The position numbers and the translations under genes were made by a program. Shown in pieces: positions 13,608 to 19,094 of a stretch of DNA of 21,192 nucleotides. Numbering within the stretch: position 1 is the stretch's first letter; each line of letters opens with the position of its first letter. Under the pieces are notes generated by a model that was not told the DNA's origin, searched no databases, and saw only the letters and a program-made list of their open reading frames with translations. The stretch is from Candidatus Shapirobacteria bacterium UBA4062 (GTDB taxonomy: Bacteria; Patescibacteriota; Microgenomatia; UBA12405), in contig DFZG01000017.1 of assembly GCA_002382075.1 (NCBI GenBank), forward strand, positions 1 to 21,192, given 5' to 3'.

Positions 13608-14019
13608 CATTAAAAGCAATAGCTGCCTTCAGATCTGTATCGGTATCTAAAGTACTAGACAATTCTGATAATTCCTGATCAAGTTGGTCAAGGTTTTGTG
13701 GCTTTTCTGCCAACTTGGTTGGCTGACTGTCTCCATTTTGCTGCCCTTGACCCGAGTTTTGGGTTGGAGAATCGAATTGAGTTATCCCTGGTTGGTTGGG
13801 TTGCACAATGCCGGGTAACTGAGAAAACGGTTGCCCGTTGCCAATTAGGAGTACCAGCAACAAGGAAGCCAGAGCTACACCCGGTGCTATCAGGTAGCGC
13901 CAATTAAAGCGTGGTTGTTTCCCTTGGTTGTACACGTCCAGCACCTCAAGTTCAAGCTGATTTTTAAACTTGAGGTTTGGTTCAACTAGTGGAAATAGAT
14001 TTTTTGCTTTCATATTCAT
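13600..14019 (-). CDS. Single-TM anti-sigma-factor-like protein
   Basis: 139 aa. A cytoplasmic N-terminal segment of about 40 residues (KNLFPLVEPNLKFKNQLELE) precedes one membrane helix (about 42-61, YLIAPGVALASLLLVLLIG). A Pro/Gln/Ser-rich outer tail with an acidic end follows. Position directly after an ECF sigma gene (19-nt gap) and this topology fit a membrane anti-sigma factor, but no zinc-binding ZAS motif (HxxxCxxC) is present, so the binding mode must differ. The ATG at 14013 (MKAK) is an alternative start. No Shine-Dalgarno sequence is visible. It ends in one copy of the 25-bp repeat. Confidence 0.65.
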   Translation of the reverse strand: MNMKAKNLFPLVEPNLKFKNQLELEVLDVYNQGKQPRFNWRYLIAPGVALASLLLVLLIGNGQPFSQLPGIVQPNQPGITQFDSPTQNSGQGQQNGDSQPTKLAEKPQNLDQLDQELSELSSTLDTDTDLKAAIAFNGL

Positions 14020-14021
14020 TA

Positions 14022-14046
14022 ATATAGTGTCTGACTGGTTACAAAC
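14022..14046 (-). repeat. 25-bp repeat, copy 2 (end of the sigma gene)
   Basis: Identical to 13583-13607, 439 bp apart, again spanning the final codons and TAA stop and the intergenic sequence up to just before the next ATG. Confidence 0.8.
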
Positions 14047-14560
14047 TCATTTCTCGCAATTTTTTAATTGCCCGGTGAGCAGTTACTTTAACGTTGCTAA
14101 TAGATAGTTCGAGCTCCTGAGCAGTTTCTTTGACAGAATAGTTTTTTAGGTAACGAAGCACAATAACGGACCTCTCTGTTTCTGATAGCTGTTCTAAAAG
14201 TTTTTCTACTTTTTTGATTGCCTTCTCCTGTTTTTCTGGGTCAATACTTTCTTCTGGCCGCGCTAAATTGTCAAAGAGTGGTTCTTTGGGTAAATCGTAT
14301 TTTTGCCGCATCCAAGCAGCTAACTGGCGTTTGGCAATCGTGTAGAGCCAGTTTTTAAATTTTCCCTGATTGTTAAACTTACCAATAGACTGAGCCATTT
14401 CCACAAAAGTGTCATGAGTTAGATCTTCCGCCACTTCAACATTTTGGTTCGTCTGCCAGTAGAGGAAACGATAAATGGCATCAATATATTTTTCGTATAA
14501 AGCAGCTATGGCTTCTTGACGACCATCTTGGGCAAGGGAGATAAGTTGATGGTCTTTCAT
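14039..14560 (-). CDS. ECF-type RNA polymerase sigma factor
   Basis: 173 aa, the usual ECF length. Region 2 covers about 18-86 (ALYEKYIDAIYRFLYW, AEDLTHDTFVEM, FKNWLYTIAKRQLAAWMRQ) and region 4 about 118-172 (LSETERSVIVLRYLKNYSVKETAQELE then SISNVKVTAHRAIKKLRE, the helix-turn-helix that binds -35). There is no region 3. It directs RNA polymerase to stress promoters and is presumably held by the one-TM protein encoded next. It follows the MarR gene by 14 nt, so the three regulators form one transcript. No Shine-Dalgarno sequence is visible. Confidence 0.9.
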   Translation of the reverse strand: MKDHQLISLAQDGRQEAIAALYEKYIDAIYRFLYWQTNQNVEVAEDLTHDTFVEMAQSIGKFNNQGKFKNWLYTIAKRQLAAWMRQKYDLPKEPLFDNLARPEESIDPEKQEKAIKKVEKLLEQLSETERSVIVLRYLKNYSVKETAQELELSISNVKVTAHRAIKKLREMSL

Positions 14561-14574
14561 GGGCTCATTATTTT

Positions 14575-14997
14575 TTATTCAGAAAGAAACTTGTTGTAAA
14601 CCCTGATGATTGTCTGTAAGTCCTCGTCTGAGAGCTTGGCAAACATCTCTTTTCCTATTTTGTTAGCTCTTTTAGAAACAAGTAATAAGTGAGCATTGCC
14701 TTTCATTGTGTTTGATAGTCGAACAATCCTGCGGTCAACTGAATCATTGGTTTTTTTAACCAGTCCTGATTCAACTAATCTATCGGCGAGCTGAGAAACA
14801 GCTGACGAAGACATTTGCAGTCCTTCAGCCAGTTCGCCCACGGTTGAATCAGGGTGGCGATCAAGAAATCTAATAGCATAAAATTGGAGTAGTGTTCCAA
14901 CCCGGTCATCAACGGGGACCGACTGATCCAAAAATTGTTTAAACCTGACTAGGGTCTCTAGAAATTGCTCAATAAGTTGATTGCGTTTCATAAACAT
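14575..14997 (-). CDS. MarR-family transcriptional regulator
   Basis: 140 aa from the ATG at 14997; the ATG at 14991 (MKRNQLIEQ) is equally possible. It has a winged helix-turn-helix of MarR type: STVGELAEGLQMSSSAVSQLADRLVESGLVKK, then the wing with the family's D-R-R signature (SVDRRIVRLS). Flanking N- and C-terminal helices should dimerise. It is the first gene of the operon and probably controls it through the AT-rich region at 15001-15060, which has partial TA-rich symmetry but no convincing operator. Ligand unknown. Confidence 0.85.
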   Translation of the reverse strand: MFMKRNQLIEQFLETLVRFKQFLDQSVPVDDRVGTLLQFYAIRFLDRHPDSTVGELAEGLQMSSSAVSQLADRLVESGLVKKTNDSVDRRIVRLSNTMKGNAHLLLVSKRANKIGKEMFAKLSDEDLQTIIRVYNKFLSE

Positions 14998-15136
14998 CAA
15001 ATAAATAAGTTAATGATATAAATATATTAGCATATAAAGTATAATTTTGAAGCAATCTTTCAGATTCGAACCTATTGAGCCTTTCAAAACCACTAATAAT
15101 AAAGTTGCCTAAAAAATATAGGAATTGAGGTATCCT

Positions 15137-15440
15137 TTACCTCATAAATTTTTGTAATGCTCGTGTGGCAATTTCAAGATGTTCTTTTTTGATGATGAAA
15201 GAAAATTCGGTATAGGTAGAAATTATCTCGGTAAAGTTGATCCTATGAACAGCCAAAGCTGCTTGAATTGTGTAAAGCACATTGGGAACTAGTAGTCTTT
15301 TGAAAATCGGTCAGGTTTAAACCAAAGATCGGAATAAAAGTCTTTGGTATTAAAAGTGGAACTAATCCCCAAACAACGATTTCCATGAAAAATTTGAAGT
15401 ACATGACTCGTTTAAATGTTGGGGAATCAAGGATATTCAA
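15137..15440 (-). pseudogene. Decayed membrane-protein / ACT-domain gene
   Basis: Two reading frames join here. From a TTG at 15440 a frame encodes a membrane piece containing FKFFMEIVVWGLVPLLIP then FGLNLTDF, where homology-like character stops. Shifted by one frame from about 15312, the sequence encodes VPNVLYTIQAALAVHRINFT then EIISTYTEFSFIIKKEH, ending in TAA at 15137-15139. This second part has the pattern of an ACT domain (aspartokinase/UPF type). Neither part is a full gene; the arrangement suggests a deletion or frameshift fusion. No intact copy is in the window. Confidence 0.6.
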
Positions 15441-15469
15441 GGATAAAGTATATTAGCCTACTGTTTATT

Positions 15470-15643
15470 TTATATCTTAGTCTTAAGTCTATTGTATTGG
15501 CCTTTGGTCAGGAAAATTCGATGAATAGGGAATTCTGGCATATCTTTAATCAACTTGTTTTTGTCTCCAGAACCTATACTAACAAGTTTCTTGGACTTTA
15601 GATTAGAGTTGATATAGTACCTGATGTCTTTTTGAGGTTTCAT
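15470..15643 (-). CDS. 57-aa ORF starting just after tRNA-Gly
   Basis: Complete ORF with ATG at 15643 and TAA at 15470-15472. It reads MKPQKDIRYYINSNLKSKKL, then VSIGSGDKNKLIKDMPEFPI and HRIFLTKGQYNRLKTKI: basic, soluble, no known motif. Its ATG is 4 nt after the discriminator base of tRNA-Gly(GCC), the same spacing as NAD kinase after tRNA-Gln. Codon choice looks natural, but it leads into the pseudogene at 15440, so it could itself be a remnant. Confidence 0.35.
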   Translation of the reverse strand: MKPQKDIRYYINSNLKSKKLVSIGSGDKNKLIKDMPEFPIHRIFLTKGQYNRLKTKI

Positions 15644-15647
15644 TCAG

Positions 15648-15720
15648 AGCGAGAGACGGGACTCGAACCCGCAGCCTTCTCCTTGGCAAGGAGATGCTCA
15701 ACCAATTGAGCTACTCTCGC
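15648..15720 (-). tRNA. tRNA-Gly (GCC)
   Basis: Acceptor GCGAGAG/CTCTCGC, D stem GCTC/GAGC, anticodon stem TCTCC/GGAGA with loop TTGCCAA (anticodon GCC), T stem GCGGG/CCCGT, discriminator T. No encoded CCA. Confidence 0.95.
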
Positions 15721-15752
15721 AACGTAATAAATTACTTCGTAATTTAAACGTT
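15721..15752. repeat. AT-rich hairpin adjoining tRNA-Gly
   Basis: AACGTAATAAATTAC / GTAATTTAAACGTT with loop TTC, touching the 5' end of tRNA-Gly. It resembles the hairpin at 757-786. A further CTACG/CGTAG pair (15755-15781) follows, so the spacer up to tRNA-Phe is a chain of hairpins. Confidence 0.5.
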
Positions 15753-15786
15753 GTCTACGACATTATTTAAATAGTACGTAGTAACG

Positions 15787-15812
15787 GCGTTTCCGCCAAA
15801 GGCGGATTACGC
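15787..15812. repeat. Palindromic element, copy B
   Basis: GCGT ... TCCGCC-AAA-GGCGGA ... ACGC, sharing the 19-nt core TTCCGCCARAGGCGGATTA with 631-653. It is located 2 bp from the 3' end of tRNA-Phe; copy A is likewise in an inter-tRNA spacer. Confidence 0.6.
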
Positions 15813-15814
15813 TG

Positions 15815-15887
15815 TGCCGAAGGTTGGACTCGAACCAACATCCCAGGTTTTTCAGACCAGTGCCGTGACCATCTTGGCTACTTCGGC
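15815..15887 (-). tRNA. tRNA-Phe (GAA)
   Basis: Acceptor GCCGAAG/CTTCGGC, short D stem GCC/GGC, anticodon loop CTGAAAA (anticodon GAA), T stem GTTGG/CCAAC, discriminator A. The anticodon stem CTGGT/ACCTG has one T-T mismatch at 28-42. No encoded CCA. Confidence 0.9.
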
Positions 15888-15934
15888 GAATGTTTGTATT
15901 ATAAAGAATTATTTGTGAAAACTAAAGAATGTAG

Positions 15935-16019
15935 TGCCAAGGGCGGGAGTCGAACCCGCACAGCTTATGAGGCTACGCCGTTCTGAGCGACGCTTGTCTA
16001 CCAATTCCAACACCCTGGC
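15935..16019 (-). tRNA. tRNA-Leu (CAG)
   Basis: 85-nt class II tRNA: acceptor GCCAGGG/CCTTGGC (one G-T), anticodon stem CGTCG/CGGCG with loop CTCAGAA (anticodon CAG), long variable arm, T stem GCGGG/CCCGC, discriminator A. Confidence 0.95.
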
Positions 16020-16099
16020 TTTAGGCTATTTTACCATTCAATTGCTATTTGATTATAAAATGGAAGAAAAGGGTAATTTTTGATAAAATGGACTGGTTA

Positions 16100-16173
16100 G
16101 CGGGATTAGTTAATCGGTATAACTTCACTTTTCCAAAGTGATATGATGGGTTCGACTCCCATATCCCGCTCCA
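16100..16173 (+). tRNA. tRNA-Gly (TCC) with encoded CCA
   Basis: Acceptor GCGGGAT/ATCCCGC, D stem GTTA/TAAC, anticodon stem TCACT/AGTGA with loop TTTCCAA (anticodon TCC), T stem ATGGG/CCCAT, discriminator T, followed by an encoded CCA. It is the only tRNA here with CCA in the gene. It is divergent from tRNA-Leu(CAG) across an 80-bp AT-rich spacer that should hold both promoters. Confidence 0.95.
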
Positions 16174-16256
16174 AATTTACAAAAAATTGACAAAAATTAC
16201 TAATAAATTATAAAGGTTGCAGCCAGTGATTAATGGTATGTATGTTGAATTTGTTA

Positions 16257-16262
16257 TATAAT
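16257..16262 (+). promoter_or_regulatory. TATAAT box close to the radical SAM start
   Basis: Perfect TATAAT ending 10 nt before the ATG at 16273, implying a leader of only a few bases. No convincing -35 box. Confidence 0.5.
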
Positions 16263-16272
16263 CGCTTTCATT

Positions 16273-17136
16273 ATGGGAATAGAAAACCCTCAACTACCGC
16301 TGAATGTTCTTCTAACAAAAAAATGTAATTACCGATGTCCTTTCTGTATTGAAGATACAAAGCGTGAGTCGAATGGAACTTTGGAATGGATTAGCCTTGC
16401 AAAAACAGTTAACCAAATGATAGATACCAACTTAGTGAATACAATCTTACTACTTGGTGGTGAGCCACTGTATTATCCTCACATTGTTCAATTTATTGAG
16501 TCATTAAACGTAAAACCTATAATAACCACAAATGGTTATAGATTTGCTAAAGATCAAGGTTTTGTTGAGGAATTTGCTAGGATTGCATCGAAAGTTGAGT
16601 CGATAAATATTAGTCTATCTCATTATTCTGAAGAGAAAAGACGTGAATTAAGCGGAACAGGTCGATCTTTTTCCAATGCAGAACTAAAAGATTCACTAAG
16701 AAAGATAAAAAAAAATACTAGTTTAAGAATAAATACCCTATTAATAAGAAATTATATTGATAGTAGTGAAGAAATTAAAAAAATGACAGATTTGTGTAAA
16801 TTTCTTGGAGTTAAAACACTGAGAGTAAGAGAACTTATAGGCAAAGATACATCAATAACTAAATATGTTAAAGAGCGAATAATTAGATTTAATGCAAATA
16901 GTTATGTTCACTTTCCTCCAGAAGAATATGTGAACGAAGACAATGAAGTTCAAGTATTATTCGACACTCTCTTGACGTCCCTACCAGGTGCTAAAGATGG
17001 TGATGGAAAGTATTATCAGAGAGTTCTCTTTGAAGATGGGATGATAGGATATTCATGGGACAGAGAGGGTGATGGTGTTTTTGATTCAAGTGAACTTTTT
17101 TGTCAACCTCAAGTTAAAACCAAATTACTGTTATAG
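16273..17136 (+). CDS. Radical SAM protein, function unknown
   Basis: 287 aa. The SAM-binding cluster is C18-x3-C22-x2-C25 in KKCNYRCPFCIED, with the SAM amino-group motif LLGGEP at 60-65, then ITTNGYRF and an ESINISLSHYSEEKR strand as in MoaA/SPASM-type half-barrels. The C-terminal part (about 200-287; YYQRVLFEDGMIGYSWDRE) has one Cys (FCQPQ near 277) and no clear SPASM cluster, so a second iron-sulfur centre is not evident. It stands alone between tRNA-Gly(TCC) and tRNA-Val, with its own promoter-like box. The pattern resembles small peptide- or cofactor-modifying radical SAM enzymes, but no substrate gene is adjacent. Confidence 0.75.
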   Translation: MGIENPQLPLNVLLTKKCNYRCPFCIEDTKRESNGTLEWISLAKTVNQMIDTNLVNTILLLGGEPLYYPHIVQFIESLNVKPIITTNGYRFAKDQGFVEEFARIASKVESINISLSHYSEEKRRELSGTGRSFSNAELKDSLRKIKKNTSLRINTLLIRNYIDSSEEIKKMTDLCKFLGVKTLRVRELIGKDTSITKYVKERIIRFNANSYVHFPPEEYVNEDNEVQVLFDTLLTSLPGAKDGDGKYYQRVLFEDGMIGYSWDREGDGVFDSSELFCQPQVKTKLLL

Positions 17137-17231
17137 GTGGTATTTTGACTGATGAATGTTTGGTTCAAAGAGATCGATTAATTAAATTACGCTAGCAAAG
17201 ATGTGAATATCTAGGTAAAATATGGACAGAA

Positions 17232-17304
17232 GGCTGTTTAGCTCAGTTGGTAGAGCATCCCGTTTACATCGGGGCGGTCGGGGGTTCGAGTCCCTCAACA
17301 GCCA
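17232..17304 (+). tRNA. tRNA-Val (TAC)
   Basis: Acceptor GGCTGTT/AACAGCC, D stem GCTC/GAGC, anticodon stem TCCCG/CGGGG with loop TTTACAT (anticodon TAC), T stem GGGGG/CCCTC, discriminator A. A TAAAAT at 17215-17220 is a possible -10. Confidence 0.95.
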
Positions 17305-17314
17305 CTCTTCGCGA

Positions 17315-17320
17315 TATAAT
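17315..17320 (+). promoter_or_regulatory. TATAAT box upstream of tRNA-Leu(GAG)
   Basis: Perfect TATAAT, 20 nt before the tRNA-Leu 5' end, in the spacer after tRNA-Val. It may give tRNA-Leu its own promoter. Confidence 0.4.
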
Positions 17321-17340
17321 ACATTGTTCTTTTAAAATTT

Positions 17341-17422
17341 GCCGACGTGGTGAAATTGGTATACACGTACGCTTGAGGTGCGTATGCCGCAAGGTGTGGA
17401 GGTTCAAGTCCTCTCGTCGGCA
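17341..17422 (+). tRNA. tRNA-Leu (GAG)
   Basis: 82-nt class II tRNA: acceptor GCCGACG/CGTCGGC, anticodon stem TACGC/GCGTA with loop TTGAGGT (anticodon GAG), variable arm TGCCGCAAGGTGTG, T loop TTCAAGT, discriminator A. Confidence 0.95.
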
Positions 17423-17427
17423 CTATA

Positions 17428-17456
17428 TTGACAATCGAACATATACATACTATTCT
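17428..17456 (+). promoter_or_regulatory. Sigma-70-type promoter of the HTH-nuclease ORF
   Basis: TTGACA (17428-17433), a 17-nt spacer and TATTCT (17451-17456). The predicted start near 17463 lies 17 nt before the ATG at 17480. It would drive the ORF, tRNA-Gln and NAD kinase as one transcript. Confidence 0.6.
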
Positions 17457-17479
17457 GTAGGTATAAATGGTTGTTTAAT

Positions 17480-18211
17480 ATGAAAAAGTACCTTAAAAAT
17501 CAGGCTATTGAATTACGTCAAAAGGGTTTATCTTATTCTGAAATTTTAGAAAAGATTAAAGTTTCAAAATCAACATTGTCTTTGTGGCTAAGGTCAGTTG
17601 ATTTGGCTAAAAAACAAAAGCAAAGATTAACCTTAAAAAAATTAGCAGCTGCGATGAGAGGAGCAAATAAGAGGAAGAGCCAAAGGATTGAGAACGAAAT
17701 CAGAATAAAAAATGAATCAGAACAAGAAATAAGAAAGATTGATAATAATAATTTATTTTTAATTGGAATTGCATTGTATTGGGCTGAAGGATCTAAGAAA
17801 AGTGGAAATAGATCTGGGCATGGAGTAGTGTTTTCGAATTCTGATCCGAAAATGATTAGAGTTTATTTGAAGTGGCTGAAAGAGTGTCTTAACATTGATT
17901 TTTCAGATATTTGGTTTGAATTGTATATTCATGAAAATAGAGTAAATGAAAAATTAATTTTTATTAATTATTGGGCAAATTTTTTAAATGTTGATAAGAA
18001 AAATTTTAGTAGAATTTATATCAAAAAAAATAAAACAATACCAAAAAAGAATGATTGTTATTTTGGATTAATGAGGGTCGGAGTAAGGAGAAGTACTAAT
18101 TTAAATCGTAAAATAGCTGGATGGATAAATGGAGTTTATAAAAATACTGCGGGATCGTCTAATGGTAGGACACCACTCTTTGGAAGTGGCTATTCTAGGT
18201 TCGATTCCTAG
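17480..18211 (+). CDS. HTH plus homing-endonuclease-like protein ending inside tRNA-Gln
   Basis: 243 aa. I take the ATG at 17480; a TTG at 17471 is also in frame. Residues ~1-45 form a resolvase-like helix-turn-helix (AIELRQKGLSYSEILEKIKV then SKSTLSLWLRSV), followed by a basic helical linker (50-85). Residues ~93-220 resemble a LAGLIDADG-type fold: LFLIGIALYWAEGSKKS at the usual acidic-helix position, then VVFSNSDPKMIRVYLKWLKE, IWFELYIHE, and a GLMRVGVRRSTNLNRKIAGWI close. The natural domain ends near GVYKNT; the last ~20 residues (AGSSNGRTPLFGSGYSRFDS) are the tRNA-Gln gene read in frame, and the TAG stop lies in its T stem. It has its own promoter. Probably a DNA-binding nuclease that spreads next to tRNA genes; activity is inferred. 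Confidence 0.75.
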   Translation: MKKYLKNQAIELRQKGLSYSEILEKIKVSKSTLSLWLRSVDLAKKQKQRLTLKKLAAAMRGANKRKSQRIENEIRIKNESEQEIRKIDNNNLFLIGIALYWAEGSKKSGNRSGHGVVFSNSDPKMIRVYLKWLKECLNIDFSDIWFELYIHENRVNEKLIFINYWANFLNVDKKNFSRIYIKKNKTIPKKNDCYFGLMRVGVRRSTNLNRKIAGWINGVYKNTAGSSNGRTPLFGSGYSRFDS

Positions 18212-18219
18212 TCCCGCAA
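18148..18219 (+). tRNA. tRNA-Gln (TTG)
   Basis: Acceptor TGCGGGA/TCCCGCA, D stem GTCT/GGAC, anticodon stem CCACT/AGTGG with loop CTTTGGA (anticodon TTG), T stem CTAGG/CCTAG, discriminator A, no CCA. It looks intact. The upstream ORF overlaps 64 of its 72 bases on the same strand, and NAD kinase starts 4 nt after it. Confidence 0.95.
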
Positions 18220-18223
18220 CAAG

Positions 18224-19012
18224 ATGAAACCTTTTTACATTGTATCTAAAGATAAAAGAAGTGAAGAAGTAAATAATTATATTATGCGTAATCAGCCACT
18301 TTTTTTAAAAGAGAAAAATCCGGATTTGATTTTGGTGGCAGGTGGTGACGGGGCGATGTTGCATGCAATTCAGTCACACGGGAATTTGAACGTGCCATTT
18401 TTGGGTTATGCCACAGGAACTTTGAATTTTTTAATGAACGAAATAGATTTGGTTGATTTGCCAAAAATAATTGAAGATATTAAAAAAGATAATCTGAGTT
18501 TAAATGAAATAGTTACTTCAAAAATTAGAGTTGAGTTATTTTCTAAAAAATCGGGCAAAAGAACATTTTTAGGGAATGCGGTTAATGAGGTGGTAATTGG
18601 GACGACAATAATGGGTTATCACGAATTTATTTTGAATTCACTTGACAAAACCTTTGTTAATTTCGATATAAAAGGATCTGGTTTATCCGTGAGTACTGAT
18701 TTGGGATCGACCGGATATAATTTTAATCTTGGGGGAGCGGTATTGCCTTTAGGGAGTAATTTATGGTCGGTGTTGGGAGTAGTTTGTAACAGATATTTGG
18801 AAGATATTGTGGAAATTAACGAGTTAAAAATTGCCTGTGAATGTAAAAACACGCCACCGACAATTTATTTGGATGGGATTGATAAAAAGATCGTGCTTTG
18901 TAATGGAGATGAAGTTGTTTTGACGAAAGGTGAAAACGTAACACTCTATTTTTTAAGTAAAGAGGTTTTTCAAACAAAGAGGCTGGAAATTATTTCAAGA
19001 TATAGGAGATAA
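18224..19012 (+). CDS. nadK: NAD kinase
   Basis: 262 aa. It phosphorylates NAD to NADP using ATP or polyphosphate. Seen: the GGDG motif (40-43) in LVAGGDGAMLHA, the Asn-Glu pair (121-122) in AVNEVVIG, and STDLGSTGYN (157-166) corresponding to the conserved T-x-x-GSTAYN region, with LGGAVLPLGS following. It is slightly short at the N-terminus compared with E. coli NadK. The ATG is 4 nt after the tRNA-Gln discriminator base, leaving no space for a promoter or Shine-Dalgarno. The mRNA must come from the tRNA transcript, and its 5' end may be made by RNase Z. The nearest clear promoter is at 17428-17456. Confidence 0.9.
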   Translation: MKPFYIVSKDKRSEEVNNYIMRNQPLFLKEKNPDLILVAGGDGAMLHAIQSHGNLNVPFLGYATGTLNFLMNEIDLVDLPKIIEDIKKDNLSLNEIVTSKIRVELFSKKSGKRTFLGNAVNEVVIGTTIMGYHEFILNSLDKTFVNFDIKGSGLSVSTDLGSTGYNFNLGGAVLPLGSNLWSVLGVVCNRYLEDIVEINELKIACECKNTPPTIYLDGIDKKIVLCNGDEVVLTKGENVTLYFLSKEVFQTKRLEIISRYRR

Positions 19013-19038
19013 GCAGGTTTGGATCGAACTGGTTCTAC

Positions 19039-19067
19039 TTGTTGGAGTTGAGATTTACCGCTACAAT
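19039..19067 (+). promoter_or_regulatory. Candidate promoter of the GH130 pair
   Basis: TTGTTG (19039-19044), a 17-nt spacer and TACAAT (19062-19067), about 20 nt upstream of the expected transcription start and 28 nt before the ATG at 19095. Confidence 0.45.
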
Positions 19068-19094
19068 TAATCATAGTTACCGTTTCCAATTTTG

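Noticed and set aside
15001..15060. MarR operator palindrome upstream of the regulator
   Set aside because: The TA-rich stretch shows only 4 outer matching pairs; the symmetry fails in the middle.
15416..15601. Plus-strand 61-codon open frame
   Set aside because: It lies opposite the 57-aa ORF and the membrane pseudogene, which have better protein character; its composition looks like a reverse reading.
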